Shown here in pieces: positions 1-8,722 of a DNA stretch of 64,000 nucleotides. Source of the DNA: an uncultured Lachnospiraceae bacterium (lineage in GTDB: Bacteria > Bacillota > Clostridia > Lachnospirales > Lachnospiraceae); assembly GCA_910585635.1 (NCBI GenBank), contig CAJUFE010000003.1, positions 103,824-167,823 of the forward strand. The letters run 5' to 3'. The position numbers and the translations under genes were made by a program. The first letter of the stretch is position 1, and each line of letters opens with the position of its first letter. The notes beneath the pieces are model-generated. The model ran no database searches. It was not told where the DNA came from and saw only the letters and a program-made list of their open reading frames with translations.

Positions 1-169
1 TAATATAGAAAGAACGTTCTTCAAGCATATAGCTAGCCGATCACTTCCTAACGTGTCCCGTCCCTACGGATGCAGGACGCTCTAGGATGAACGGAGAGCA
101 GGCGGAGGCCCTAAGGGCTCCCCGGCCCGCGATCCGTTCCGCTGTAGATCAAGAACAGGAGGTAAAAAG
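1..169. other. Leader or intergenic region before rplC
   Basis: This stretch precedes the L3 gene; in this gene order rpsJ (S10) would lie just upstream, outside the window. It contains a 12-bp perfect palindrome (10-21), a hairpin with arms at 59-63 and 75-79, and an imperfect inverted repeat around 103-121. The rplC ribosome site AGGAGG sits at its 3' end. The structures could be processing or autoregulatory sites, but I cannot assign them to a known leader family. Confidence 0.4.
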
Positions 170-805
170 ATGAAGAAAGCGATCTTAGCAACAAAAGTCG
201 GGATGACCCAGATCTTCAATGACGAGGGCGTATTGCTCCCGGTGACCGTTCTCCAAGCCGGCCCATGCGTGGTGACCCAGGTAAAGACCGAGGAGAACGA
301 CGGATACAAGGCCGTACAGGTAGGCTTTGTGGATAAGAGAGAGAAATTAGTGAACAAGCCTTTAAAGGGCCATTTTGATAAAGCCGGGGTCTCTTATAAG
401 AGGTTCGTGCGGGAGTTCCGTTTTGAGAACGCCGAGGAGTACTCCGTAAAGGATGAGATCAAGGCCGACATCTTCGCCCCGGGCGATAAGATCGATGCCA
501 CCGCGATCTCCAAGGGAAAAGGCTTCCAGGGCGCCGTGAAGCGGTATGGCCAGCACAGAGGTCCTATGACCCATGGTTCCAAGTTCCATCGACATCAGGG
601 TTCTAACGGTTCCGCCACCACCCCGGGCCGCGTGTTCAAGGGCAAAGGGATGCCGGGACATATGGGCCATGTACAGGTGACCATCCAGAACTTAGAGGTG
701 GTGAAGGTGGACGCCGAGAACAACCTGCTGCTGATCAAGGGCGCGGTGCCAGGACCCAGGAAGTGTTTAGTGACCATCAAAGAAACCGTGAAGGTTTCGA
801 AGTAA
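170..805 (+). CDS. rplC: 50S ribosomal protein L3
   Basis: L3 is a primary 23S rRNA binder near the peptidyl-transferase centre. The 211-residue length is normal. The conserved internal loop is visible around residues 140-165 (HRHQGSNGS, then GRVFKGKGMPGHMG), which in the family carries the glutamine that can be methylated. The ATG is preceded by AGGAGGTAAAAAG. It is the first gene of the window's S10-type operon and is followed after 30 bp by rplD. Confidence 0.98.
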   Translation: MKKAILATKVGMTQIFNDEGVLLPVTVLQAGPCVVTQVKTEENDGYKAVQVGFVDKREKLVNKPLKGHFDKAGVSYKRFVREFRFENAEEYSVKDEIKADIFAPGDKIDATAISKGKGFQGAVKRYGQHRGPMTHGSKFHRHQGSNGSATTPGRVFKGKGMPGHMGHVQVTIQNLEVVKVDAENNLLLIKGAVPGPRKCLVTIKETVKVSK

Positions 806-835
806 GCTTTTGACCGGAAAGGAGGATCTTGAGAG

Positions 836-1456
836 ATGGCAAACGTAGCTGTTTTTAATATGGAAGGCAAAGAAGTCGGCACATTAGAGCTGAACGATGC
901 TGTGTTCGGAGTGGAGATCAATGAGCACTTAGTCCACATGGCAGTCGTCGCGCAGCTTGCCAATAAACGTCAGGGGACCCAGAAAGCAAAGACCCGCGCG
1001 GAAGTATCCGGCGGCGGCAGGAAGCCCTGGAGACAGAAGGGGACCGGCCATGCAAGGCAGGGTTCCACCAGAGCGCCCCAGTGGACCGGCGGCGGCGTGG
1101 TGTTCGCACCGACCCCCAGAGATTACACCATCAAGCTGAACAAGAAAGAGAAGAGGGCTGCCTTAAAGTCCGCTCTGACCAGCCGTGTACAGGATAACAA
1201 GTTCATCGTGGTCGATGAACTGAAGTTCGACGAGATCAAGACCAAGAAGTTCAAGGCGGTCATGGATAACTTAAAAGTATCCAAGGCGCTGGTGGTGATG
1301 GGCGACCATGACCAGAACGTGGTGCGGTCCGCCAGGAACCTGGAGGGCATCAAGACGGCTTTTGCAGGGAACATCAATGTATACGACATCCTGAAATACA
1401 ATACCGTGGTCGCCACCAAGGCGGCTGTCGAAAATATCGAGGAGGTGTTCGCATAA
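836..1456 (+). CDS. rplD: 50S ribosomal protein L4
   Basis: L4 (206 residues) lines the exit tunnel and in many bacteria also regulates the S10 operon. The long basic tunnel loop is recognisable at about residues 45-90 (GGGRKPWRQKGTGHARQGS). The AAAGGAGGATCTTGAGAG leader fixes the ATG. Its stop codon overlaps the start of rplW by one base (TAATG), so the two are probably translationally coupled. Confidence 0.98.
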   Translation: MANVAVFNMEGKEVGTLELNDAVFGVEINEHLVHMAVVAQLANKRQGTQKAKTRAEVSGGGRKPWRQKGTGHARQGSTRAPQWTGGGVVFAPTPRDYTIKLNKKEKRAALKSALTSRVQDNKFIVVDELKFDEIKTKKFKAVMDNLKVSKALVVMGDHDQNVVRSARNLEGIKTAFAGNINVYDILKYNTVVATKAAVENIEEVFA

Positions 1457-1755
1457 TGGCAGATATCAGATATTACGACGTGATCCTAAAGCCGGTGATC
1501 ACAGAGAAGAGCATGAACAAGATGGCAGACCGGACCTATACCTTCCTGGTACACCCCGAGTCTAACAAGACCATGATCAAAGAGGCGGTGGAGAAGATGT
1601 TCCCCGGCACCAAGGTAAAGTCTGTGAACACCATGAACATCGGCGGTAAGACCAAGAGGAGAGGCATGACCTTCGGCAAGACGGCGAAGACCAAGAAGGC
1701 CTATGTGAAGCTGACCGAGGACAGCAAAGAGATCGAGATCTTTGAAGGGCTGTAG
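1456..1755 (+). CDS. rplW: 50S ribosomal protein L23
   Basis: L23 (99 residues) sits at the tunnel exit and is the docking site for trigger factor and SRP. The N-terminal DVILKPVITEKS block is the family signature. Translation starts within the rplD stop (TAATG). An 80-bp gap to rplB follows; the gap carries no clear terminator. Confidence 0.97.
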   Translation: MADIRYYDVILKPVITEKSMNKMADRTYTFLVHPESNKTMIKEAVEKMFPGTKVKSVNTMNIGGKTKRRGMTFGKTAKTKKAYVKLTEDSKEIEIFEGL

Positions 1756-1835
1756 GAGCCCCCATCAGGCGTCCGCAAAACACAAGGTATGGGCGCCGCG
1801 ATAGACTATCGTAAGCAAGAAAAGGAGAAAATGTC

Positions 1836-2681
1836 ATGGGAATCAAGAAATATCGTCCTTATACACCTTCCAGGAGACACATGACCGGTTCGGATTTCTC
1901 TGAGATCACCAAGACGACCCCGGAGAAGTCCCTGGTCGTTTCCTTAAAGAAGAACGCAGGTCGTAATAACCAAGGTAAGATCACAGTCCGGCATCGCGGC
2001 GGCGGCTGCCGGAGAAAATACAGACTGGTGGATCTCAAGAGGAACCACAAGGATGGGATCCCGGCGACCGTAAAGGCGATCGAGTACGATCCCAACAGGA
2101 GCGCCAACATCGCCCTGATCGCCTATGCAGACGGCGAGAAGGCCTATATCCTGGCTCCGGCCGGGCTGACCGTAGGGATGAAGGTCATGAGCGGCCCCAC
2201 CGCAGAGGCGAAGGTAGGCAACTGCCTGCCCTTAGCGCAGATCCCGATCGGTACCGAGATCCACAATATCGAATTATATCCGGGCAAGGGAGGCCAGCTG
2301 GCTCGTTCCGCAGGCAACTCTGCTCAGTTGATGGCAAAGGAAGGCAAGTATGCCACCTTAAGGCTCCCCTCCGGCGAGATGCGGATGGTCCCGATCGTCT
2401 GCCGCGCTACGGTCGGTGTGGTGGGCAATGGCGACCACGCCCTGATCAATGTAGGGAAAGCCGGGAGAAAACGTCACATGGGCATCCGTCCTACGGTCCG
2501 CGGTTCTGTCATGAACCCCAATGACCATCCCCACGGCGGCGGCGAGGGCAAGACCGGTATCGGCCGTCCGGGTCCAAGTACTCCTTGGGGCAAGCCGGCT
2601 CTGGGCTTAAAGACCAGGAAGAAGAACAAACAGTCGAATAAGCTCATCGTAAGAAGACGTGACGGTAGAACAATAAAGTGA
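1836..2681 (+). CDS. rplB: 50S ribosomal protein L2
   Basis: L2 (281 residues) is required for subunit association and peptidyl transfer. The C-terminal hallmark HPHGGGEGKTGIGRPGPSTPWGK is present (about residues 228-250), with the conserved histidine of the catalytic-centre loop. The N-terminal RNA-binding part has GRNNQGKITVRHRGGG. An AAAAGGAGAAAATGTC leader precedes the ATG. Confidence 0.98.
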   Translation: MGIKKYRPYTPSRRHMTGSDFSEITKTTPEKSLVVSLKKNAGRNNQGKITVRHRGGGCRRKYRLVDLKRNHKDGIPATVKAIEYDPNRSANIALIAYADGEKAYILAPAGLTVGMKVMSGPTAEAKVGNCLPLAQIPIGTEIHNIELYPGKGGQLARSAGNSAQLMAKEGKYATLRLPSGEMRMVPIVCRATVGVVGNGDHALINVGKAGRKRHMGIRPTVRGSVMNPNDHPHGGGEGKTGIGRPGPSTPWGKPALGLKTRKKNKQSNKLIVRRRDGRTIK

Positions 2682-2697
2682 TCAAGGAGGTTTTAAC

Positions 2698-2979
2698 ATG
2701 GCTCGTTCATTAAAAAAAGGACCATTTGCGGATGCACATTTACTGAAAAAGATCGACGCGATGAACGCTTCCGGGAGCAAGCAGGTCATCAAGACCTGGT
2801 CCCGCCGTTCCACCATCTTCCCGCAGTTCGTCGGTCATACGATCGCTGTCCATGACGGGAGAAAGCATGTGCCGGTCTATATCACCGAGGATATGGTAGG
2901 GCACAAGCTGGGTGAATTTGTTGCCACCAGGACCTTTAGAGGACACGGTAAAGACGAGAAAAAGTCTGGCGCAAGATGA
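2698..2979 (+). CDS. rpsS: 30S ribosomal protein S19
   Basis: S19 (93 residues) forms part of the 30S head and contacts L5 across the subunit bridge. It begins MARSLKKGPF and has the conserved GHTIAVHDGRKHVPV core and GEFVATRTFRGH near the C-terminus. It lies 16 bp after rplB with a strong AAGGAGG site. Confidence 0.98.
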   Translation: MARSLKKGPFADAHLLKKIDAMNASGSKQVIKTWSRRSTIFPQFVGHTIAVHDGRKHVPVYITEDMVGHKLGEFVATRTFRGHGKDEKKSGAR

Positions 2980-3009
2980 CCCAGTTGATTCGAAAGGAGG
3001 TTTTTATCC

Positions 3010-3396
3010 ATGGCGAAAGGACATAGATCCCAGATCAAGAGAGAGAGAAATGCCAAGAAGGACACCAGGCCCAAAGCAAAGTTATCCTATGCACGGGTTT
3101 CCGTCCAGAAGGCTTGTTTTGTATTAGATGCCATCAGAGGCAAAGACGTGCAGTCTGCACTTGCTATCGTAACGTATAACCCAAGATATGCTTCCAGCCT
3201 GATCAAGAAGTTATTGGAGTCGGCGATCGCGAACGCGGAGAACAACAACAACATGAGCCGCGATAACTTGTATATCGAGGAGTGCTACGCCAATAAGGGA
3301 CCGACTATGAAGCGGATCCACCCGAGGGCACAGGGACGGGCTTACCGGATCGAGAAGCGGATGAGCCATATCACCATTGTGCTGAATGAACGATAA
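3010..3396 (+). CDS. rplV: 50S ribosomal protein L22
   Basis: L22 (128 residues) shapes the exit tunnel with an extended beta-hairpin. The hairpin region RAQGRAYRIEKRMSHI near the C-terminus, where macrolide-resistance mutations fall in other species, is intact. The start is set by AAAGGAGGTTTTTATCC before the ATG. Confidence 0.97.
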   Translation: MAKGHRSQIKRERNAKKDTRPKAKLSYARVSVQKACFVLDAIRGKDVQSALAIVTYNPRYASSLIKKLLESAIANAENNNNMSRDNLYIEECYANKGPTMKRIHPRAQGRAYRIEKRMSHITIVLNER

Positions 3397-3410
3397 GAAG
3401 GAGGCAAAGC

Positions 3411-4067
3411 ATGGGACAGAAAGTTAATCCACACGGTATGAGGGTCGGCATCATCAAAGACTGGGATTCCAGATGGTACGCAGAAGCGGATTTTGCTGAC
3501 TGCCTGATCGAAGATCATGACATCAGGAAGTTCTTGAAGAAGAGATTATACAGCGCCGGTATCTCCAAGGTGGAGATCGAGCGCGCATCCGATCGCGTGA
3601 AGATCATCATCTATACGGCCAAGCCGGGTGTCGTCATCGGTAAGGGCGGTTCCGAGATCGAGAGATTAAAGGTCGAAGTGCAGAAGATGACCACCAAAAA
3701 GGTGTTCATCGACATCAAAGAGATCAAGCGCCCGGACCGGGATGCTCAGCTGGTGGCCGAGTCCATCGCACAGCAGCTGGAGAACCGTGTTTCCTTCCGT
3801 AGGGCGATGAAGTCCACCATGGGACGTTCCATGAAGGCCGGCGTAAAGGGGATCAAGACCGCTGTGGCAGGACGTTTGGGCGGCGCGGATATGGCGCGTA
3901 CCGAGTTCTACAGCGAAGGGACCATCCCGCTGCAGACCTTGCGGGCAGATATTGACTATGGTTTCGCCGAGGCCGATACCACCTACGGCAAGGTAGGCGT
4001 CAAGGTATGGGTCTACAAAGGCGAAGTACTTCCTACTAAAGGGAATAAGGAAGGGAGCGATAAATAA
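3411..4067 (+). CDS. rpsC: 30S ribosomal protein S3
   Basis: S3 (218 residues) lies at the mRNA entry site. The type-II KH domain is clear, with GVVIGKGGSEIERLK around residues 75-88. The C-terminal half contains the MGRSMKAGVKGIK block. Its TAA overlaps the next start codon (TAATG), coupling it to rplP. Confidence 0.98.
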   Translation: MGQKVNPHGMRVGIIKDWDSRWYAEADFADCLIEDHDIRKFLKKRLYSAGISKVEIERASDRVKIIIYTAKPGVVIGKGGSEIERLKVEVQKMTTKKVFIDIKEIKRPDRDAQLVAESIAQQLENRVSFRRAMKSTMGRSMKAGVKGIKTAVAGRLGGADMARTEFYSEGTIPLQTLRADIDYGFAEADTTYGKVGVKVWVYKGEVLPTKGNKEGSDK

Positions 4068-4507
4068 TGTTAATGCCGAAGAGAGTTAAGCGTCGTAAAC
4101 AGTTCCGTGGGAGCATGGCTGGCAAGGCCTTAAGAGGCAATACCATTTCCAACGGTGAGTTTGGCCTGGTAGCGGCAGAGCCCTGCTGGATCAAATCGAA
4201 CCAGATCGAGGCTGCCCGTGTGGCTATGACCCGTTTCATCAAGCGTGGCGGTAAAGTCTGGATCAAGATCTTCCCCGATAAACCCGTGACCACGAAGCCG
4301 GCAGAGACCCGTATGGGTTCCGGAAAAGGCTCTCTGGAGTACTGGGTAGCCGTAGTCAAGCCAGGCCGTGTCATGTTCGAGATCGCTGGCGTACCAGAGG
4401 AGACAGCTCGTGAAGCATTACGTCTTGCTATGCATAAGTTGCCCTGCAAGTGCAAGATCGTTTCTAAGGCAGATTTAGAAGGCGGTGATAACAGTGAAAG
4501 CAAATAA
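4067..4507 (+). CDS. rplP: 50S ribosomal protein L16
   Basis: L16 (146 residues) organises the A-site region of the large subunit. The start MLMPKRVKRRKQFRG and the RMGSGKGS loop near residue 85 are characteristic. Its 3' end overlaps the rpmC start by 14 bp. Confidence 0.98.
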   Translation: MLMPKRVKRRKQFRGSMAGKALRGNTISNGEFGLVAAEPCWIKSNQIEAARVAMTRFIKRGGKVWIKIFPDKPVTTKPAETRMGSGKGSLEYWVAVVKPGRVMFEIAGVPEETAREALRLAMHKLPCKCKIVSKADLEGGDNSESK

Positions 4508-4700
4508 ATATCTTGAAGAGTTAAAGGCAAAGACTGCCGCGGAATTAAATGAGGAATTAGTTGCAGCGAAGAAGGAACTGTTTAACTTGAGATTCCAGAA
4601 TGCGACCAACCAGTTAGATAACACCAGCCGGATCAAAGAGGTCCGCAGGAATATCGCCCGTATCCAGACTGTTATCGCTGAGAAAGCCAGGCTGGCTTAA
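4494..4700 (+). CDS. rpmC: 50S ribosomal protein L29
   Basis: L29 is a small two-helix protein at the tunnel exit. I place the start at the GTG at 4494 (reading MKANKYLEELK), giving 68 residues. This matches the usual N-terminus better than an in-frame GTG nine bases upstream at 4485, and puts the purine-rich GAAGGCGG at a usable distance. The core NLRFQNATNQL and the basic helix IKEVRRNIARIQTV are typical. Confidence 0.95.
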   Translation: MKANKYLEELKAKTAAELNEELVAAKKELFNLRFQNATNQLDNTSRIKEVRRNIARIQTVIAEKARLA

Positions 4701-4723
4701 GAGCAGGAAAGGAGAGCATCACC

Positions 4724-4978
4724 GTGGAAAGAAATCTGAGAAAAGTGCGTGTCGGCAAGGTGGTCAGCGATAAGATGGATAAGACCATCGTTGTGGCGAT
4801 CGAGAACCATGTAAAGCATCCCATGATCGGCAAGATCGTGAAGAGGACCTATAAATTAAAAGCCCATGACGAGAAAAATGAATGTGGCATCGGCGATACG
4901 GTAAAAGTGATGGAGACCAGACCCCTGTCCAAGGACAAGAGATGGAGACTGGTGGAGATCGTCGAGAAGGCCAGATAA
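4724..4978 (+). CDS. rpsQ: 30S ribosomal protein S17
   Basis: S17 (84 residues) is an OB-fold primary binder of 16S rRNA. The family motif GKVVSDKMDKTIVV and the HDEKNECGIGDTVKVMETRPLSK segment are present. Translation starts at GTG 4724, preceded by GGAAAGGAGAGCATCACC. Confidence 0.97.
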   Translation: MERNLRKVRVGKVVSDKMDKTIVVAIENHVKHPMIGKIVKRTYKLKAHDEKNECGIGDTVKVMETRPLSKDKRWRLVEIVEKAR

Positions 4979-4995
4979 AGGAAGGAGTATCAGGT

Positions 4996-5364
4996 ATGAT
5001 CCAGCAGGAAACCAGACTTAAGGTAGCCGACAATACCGGTGCAAAGGAACTCCTGTGCATCCGTGTTATGGGCGGTTCCACCAGAAGATATGCAAATATC
5101 GGCGATATCATCGTTGCTTCGGTCAAAGATGCAACACCAGGCGGCGTTGTAAAGAAGGGCGACGTTGTAAAAGCAGTTGTTGTCCGTACGGTAAAGGGCG
5201 CCCGCAGAAAAGACGGCTCTTATATCCGCTTTGACGAGAACGCAGCCGTCATCATCAAGGATGATAAGACTCCAAGAGGGACCCGTATCTTTGGGCCGGT
5301 AGCAAGAGAGCTTAGGGAGAAGCAGTTCATGAAGATCGTTTCTCTGGCTCCGGAAGTATTATAA
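4996..5364 (+). CDS. rplN: 50S ribosomal protein L14
   Basis: L14 (122 residues) forms bridges to the small subunit. The start MIQQETRLKVADNTGAKEL is the family signature. It is selected over a longer in-frame extension because AAGGAAGGAG lies at the right distance before ATG 4996. The C-terminal FGPVARELRE motif is intact. Confidence 0.97.
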   Translation: MIQQETRLKVADNTGAKELLCIRVMGGSTRRYANIGDIIVASVKDATPGGVVKKGDVVKAVVVRTVKGARRKDGSYIRFDENAAVIIKDDKTPRGTRIFGPVARELREKQFMKIVSLAPEVL

Positions 5365-5378
5365 GGGGGGTGGCCACT

Positions 5379-5684
5379 GTGCGTAAGATCAGAAAAGACG
5401 ACTTAGTAAAAGTCATCACAGGAAAAGATAAAGATAAGCAGGGTAAGGTCCTTCATGTCGACACCAAAAAAGGGAAGATCTTAGTGGAAGGCTGCAATAT
5501 GGTGACCAAGCATTCCAAACCCAGCGCTGCAAATCCTCAGGGAGGCATCATCCAGAAGGAAGCTTTCCTGGACATCTCCAATGTCATGCTGGTAGTGGAC
5601 GGCAAGGCGACCCGTGTTGGCTTCACGGTCAAGGACGGGAAGAAGGTCCGCGTCGCCAAGGCTACCGGCAAGGTGATCGACTAA
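5379..5684 (+). CDS. rplX: 50S ribosomal protein L24
   Basis: L24 initiates large-subunit assembly through a KOW motif (DLVKVITGKDKDKQGKV). Two in-frame GTG codons lie at 5370 and 5379. I prefer 5379 (101 residues) because the G-run at 5365-5370 then lies 8 bases upstream, whereas for 5370 the ribosome site would overlap the rplN stop. The C-terminal RVGFTVKDGKKVRVAK is typical. Confidence 0.93.
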   Translation: MRKIRKDDLVKVITGKDKDKQGKVLHVDTKKGKILVEGCNMVTKHSKPSAANPQGGIIQKEAFLDISNVMLVVDGKATRVGFTVKDGKKVRVAKATGKVID

Positions 5685-5706
5685 ATGCAGAGAGGAGGAA
5701 CGGAAA

Positions 5707-6246
5707 TTGGCTAGATTAAAAGAGTTTTATGAAAAAGAGATCGTCGATGCGATGATCAAAAAATTCGGATACAAGAACGTCATGGAAGTGCCGAAGCTCC
5801 ACAAGATCGTCATCAATATGGGCGTCGGTGAGGCGAAGGAGAATGCCAAGGTCCTTGATTCTGCTGTAAGGGATCTGGAGGTCATCTCCGGACAGAAGGC
5901 AGTCACCACCAAGGCTAAGAAATCTGTTGCAAACTTTAAGATCCGTGAAGGGATGGCCATCGGCTGCAAGGTAACGCTGCGCGGCGAGAGGATGTATGAG
6001 TTCGCCGATCGTCTGATCAACCTTGCGCTGCCTCGTGTACGTGACTTCCGCGGTGTGAACCCCAACGCCTTTGACGGCAGAGGGAACTATGCGCTGGGGA
6101 TCAAAGAGCAGCTCATCTACCCGGAGATCGAGTACGATAAGATCGACAAGGTGAGGGGTATGGATGTTGTCTTTGTCACCACCGCAAAGACCGACGAGGA
6201 AGCCCGTGAACTTTTGACATTATTTAATATGCCATTTGCGAAATGA
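5707..6246 (+). CDS. rplE: 50S ribosomal protein L5
   Basis: L5 (179 residues) binds 5S rRNA and the P-site tRNA. The block KIVINMGVGEAKEN and the RDFRGVNPNAFDGRGNY segment are diagnostic. It begins with a TTG codon, supported by AGAGGAGG eight bases upstream; a TTG start is rare for a highly expressed ribosomal gene. Confidence 0.96.
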   Translation: MARLKEFYEKEIVDAMIKKFGYKNVMEVPKLHKIVINMGVGEAKENAKVLDSAVRDLEVISGQKAVTTKAKKSVANFKIREGMAIGCKVTLRGERMYEFADRLINLALPRVRDFRGVNPNAFDGRGNYALGIKEQLIYPEIEYDKIDKVRGMDVVFVTTAKTDEEARELLTLFNMPFAK

Positions 6247-6265
6247 TCAAAAGGAGGATATATCC

Positions 6266-6451
6266 ATGGCAAAGACTTCAATGAAGATCAAGCAGCAGCG
6301 TCCTGCTAAGTTCTCCACCAGGGAATACAACCGTTGTAGGATCTGTGGCCGTCCACATGCTTATCTGAGGAAATATGGCGTATGCCGTATCTGCTTCCGC
6401 GAGCTGGCTTACAAGGGCCAGATCCCCGGGGTCAAGAAAGCGAGCTGGTGA
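6266..6451 (+). CDS. rpsZ: 30S ribosomal protein S14, zinc-binding type
   Basis: This is the short zinc-dependent S14 (61 residues) of the 30S head. Four zinc ligands are seen at Cys24, Cys27, Cys40 and Cys43 (CRIC and CRIC pairs). The ATG at 6266 follows AAAAGGAGGATATATCC; a longer in-frame start overlapping rplE is not needed. A 116-bp gap without a terminator separates it from rpsH. Confidence 0.97.
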   Translation: MAKTSMKIKQQRPAKFSTREYNRCRICGRPHAYLRKYGVCRICFRELAYKGQIPGVKKASW

Positions 6452-6567
6452 CGCCTAGCGCGAAGTCGTCCGTGGACCTTAACGGAGCCGGACAGATGTG
6501 AGGGCTGCGTTTCGCTGAACGGACAACTGACGATATAGTTGAGATTAAAAAGGAGGACACGACCACT

Positions 6568-6969
6568 ATGACTATGAGCGATCCGATCGCAGATATGCTT
6601 ACAAGGATACGTAATGCAAATACTGCTAAGCATGATACAGTAGATGTACCTTCTTCCAAGATGAAGCTGGCTATCGCAGATATCCTGGTAAAGGAAGGCT
6701 ACATCAAGAAATTTGATGTGGTAGAAGATGGCGGGTTCAGCACGATCCGCATCACCTTAAAGTATGGTAAAGATAAGAACGAGAAGATCATCTCCGGACT
6801 GAAGAGGATCTCCAAGCCCGGTCTGCGGGTCTATGCAGGCAGAGAAGATATGCCGAAGGTTTTAGGCGGCTTAGGCATCGCCATCGTTTCCACCAACCAG
6901 GGCGTCATGACCGACAAGGAAGCCCGCAAGGCGGGTGTGGGCGGTGAAGTGCTGGCATTTGTGTGGTAA
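6568..6969 (+). CDS. rpsH: 30S ribosomal protein S8
   Basis: S8 (133 residues) binds the central domain of 16S rRNA and often autoregulates the spc operon. The N-terminus SDPIADMLTRIRNAN and the C-terminal block STNQGVMTDKEARKAGVGGE are signatures. ATG 6568 fits AAAGGAGG better than the in-frame ATG at 6574. Confidence 0.97.
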   Translation: MTMSDPIADMLTRIRNANTAKHDTVDVPSSKMKLAIADILVKEGYIKKFDVVEDGGFSTIRITLKYGKDKNEKIISGLKRISKPGLRVYAGREDMPKVLGGLGIAIVSTNQGVMTDKEARKAGVGGEVLAFVW

Positions 6970-7005
6970 GCGACAGACGCTAAATGCTCAGTGCAACTGA
7001 AAACA

Positions 7006-7027
7006 GAAGATCCGCAGAAGGATCTTC
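7006..7027. other. Perfect hairpin between rpsH and rplF
   Basis: An 8-bp perfect inverted repeat (GAAGATCC at 7006-7013, GGATCTTC at 7020-7027) with a six-base loop lies in the 85-bp gap before rplF. No T-tract follows, so it is more likely an mRNA stability or processing element than a terminator. Confidence 0.5.
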
Positions 7028-7054
7028 CGAAAATCTAAGTAGGAGGAAGCAGAC

Positions 7055-7597
7055 ATGTCACGTATCGGAAAAATGCCGATAGCAGTCCCCGCAGGGGTGA
7101 CTGTAACGATCGCGGAAAATAATAAAGTGACTGTAAAAGGTCCTAAAGGCACTCTTGAGAGAGAGCTGGCGCCCGAGTTAACGATCGAGGAGAAGGACGG
7201 CCACATCACGGTCACCAGACCCAACGACTTAAAGAGGATGAAATCTCTCCACGGTCTCACCAGGACCCTGATCAACAATATGGTCCACGGTGTCACCGAC
7301 GGCTATGAGAAGGTCCTGGAGGTCAACGGCGTAGGTTACCGTGCGGCAAAGCAGGGCAAGACCCTGGTCCTGAACCTGGGGTACTCTCACCCAGTGGAGA
7401 TGGTGGATCCGGAAGGCATCGAGACGGTGCTGGAAGGCCAGAACAAGATCATCGTCAAGGGCATCAGCAAGGAGAAGGTCGGCCAGTATGCTGCGGAGAT
7501 CAGAGACAAGAGGAGACCGGAGCCGTATAAGGGCAAGGGTATCAAGTACGCGGATGAAGTGATCAGGCGCAAAGTTGGTAAGACTGGCAAGAAATAA
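7055..7597 (+). CDS. rplF: 50S ribosomal protein L6
   Basis: L6 (180 residues) lies near the sarcin-ricin loop. It starts MSRIGKMPI and ends with RPEPYKGKGIKYADEVIRRK, the best conserved part of the family. AGTAGGAGGAAGCAGAC precedes the ATG. Confidence 0.98.
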   Translation: MSRIGKMPIAVPAGVTVTIAENNKVTVKGPKGTLERELAPELTIEEKDGHITVTRPNDLKRMKSLHGLTRTLINNMVHGVTDGYEKVLEVNGVGYRAAKQGKTLVLNLGYSHPVEMVDPEGIETVLEGQNKIIVKGISKEKVGQYAAEIRDKRRPEPYKGKGIKYADEVIRRKVGKTGKK

Positions 7598-7613
7598 GTG
7601 AGGAGAGTGTGAG

Positions 7614-7982
7614 ATGGTTAGCAAACAGTCAAGAAGTAAGATCCGCATTAAAAAGCACATGAGACAGCGCAATCGCTATGCAGGCACTGCAGATAGACCG
7701 CGTCTGGCTGTGTTCAGGAGCAACGATCATATGTATGCACAGATCATCGACGATACCGTGGGCCACACCTTAGTCGCCGCTTCTACCGTAGAGAAAACGA
7801 TAAAAGCAGAGCTTGAAAAGACCAACGATGTGGCTGCCGCAGCGTATGTGGGCACTGTGATCGCCAAGAGAGCATTAGAGAAGGGGATAGAGGAGGTCGT
7901 GTTCGACAGAGGCGGCTTCATCTATCACGGCAAAGTCCAGGCATTAGCAGATGCAGCCCGTGAGGCTGGTCTGAAATTCTAG
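7614..7982 (+). CDS. rplR: 50S ribosomal protein L18
   Basis: L18 (122 residues) binds 5S rRNA. The basic N-terminus and RPRLAVFRSNDHMYAQIIDD block are typical, as is the C-terminal FDRGGFIYHGKVQALADAAREAGL. It lies 16 bp after rplF. Confidence 0.98.
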   Translation: MVSKQSRSKIRIKKHMRQRNRYAGTADRPRLAVFRSNDHMYAQIIDDTVGHTLVAASTVEKTIKAELEKTNDVAAAAYVGTVIAKRALEKGIEEVVFDRGGFIYHGKVQALADAAREAGLKF

Positions 7983-7999
7983 TAGAGAGGAGAACAGGC

Positions 8000-8512
8000 A
8001 TGAAACGTACGATCATTGATGCCAGCCAGTTAGAGCTCACAGACAGAGTCGTGGCGATCAAAAGAGTCAGCAAGACCGTGAAAGGCGGACGTACCATGAG
8101 ATTTTCCGCTCTGGTAGTAGTTGGCGACGGTAACGGGCACGTAGGTGCAGGATTAGGCAAGGCGGGCGAGGTCCCGGAGGCGATCCGCAAGGGAAAAGAG
8201 GCGGCCACGAAAAACCTGGTGGAGATCCCCAGAGATGACAATAACAGCATCCCCCATGATCACTTCGGTAAGTTCGGCAGCGCCAACGTCCTCTTAAAGA
8301 AGGCTCCCGAAGGTACCGGTATCATCGCAGGCGGCCCGGTCCGTGCAGTGGTGGAGTTAGCGGGTATCCAGAACATCCGTACCAAATCTCTGGGTTCTAA
8401 CAATAAGACCAACGTGGTCCTGGCTACGCTGCAGGGTCTGACCTCATTGAAGACCCCGGAGGAGGTAGCAAGGCTGCGGGGTAAGTCTGTAGAAGATATC
8501 ATGGGCGAATAG
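8000..8512 (+). CDS. rpsE: 30S ribosomal protein S5
   Basis: S5 (170 residues) supports decoding accuracy and mRNA unwinding at the entry channel. The N-terminal dsRBD-like domain has GNGHVGAGLGKAGEVPEAIRK, and the C-terminal half has VRAVVELAGIQNIRTKSLGS. It is tightly packed with rplR and rpmD. Confidence 0.98.
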   Translation: MKRTIIDASQLELTDRVVAIKRVSKTVKGGRTMRFSALVVVGDGNGHVGAGLGKAGEVPEAIRKGKEAATKNLVEIPRDDNNSIPHDHFGKFGSANVLLKKAPEGTGIIAGGPVRAVVELAGIQNIRTKSLGSNNKTNVVLATLQGLTSLKTPEEVARLRGKSVEDIMGE

Positions 8513-8524
8513 GAGGATAAGATC

Positions 8525-8707
8525 ATGGCAGAGAGATTAAAGATCACATTAGTAAAATCCCCTATCGGTGCTATCCCCAAGCAGAGAGCGACGGTCAAGG
8601 CTCTTGGCCTCAAGAAGATGCACAAGACCGTCGAGATGCCGGATAACGGCGCTGTTAGAGGTATGATCCAACGTGTCCGCCACTTGGTAAAAGTGGAGGA
8701 GATCTAA
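8525..8707 (+). CDS. rpmD: 50S ribosomal protein L30
   Basis: L30 (60 residues) has the short form found in bacteria. The LVKSPIGAIPKQRATVKALGL core and GMIQRVRHLVKVEE tail are typical. It lies 12 bp after rpsE with its own AGGAGG. Confidence 0.97.
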   Translation: MAERLKITLVKSPIGAIPKQRATVKALGLKKMHKTVEMPDNGAVRGMIQRVRHLVKVEEI

Positions 8708-8722
8708 GAAAGGGGTGCAGAC

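Noticed and set aside
10..21. 12-bp perfect palindrome at the window start
   Set aside because: It is isolated, with no promoter or gene context visible, and could be chance or part of a structure cut off by the window edge.
4882..4995. N-terminal extension of L14
   Set aside because: The extension overlaps S17 in another frame, and L14 has a strong ribosome site and a conserved start at 4996.
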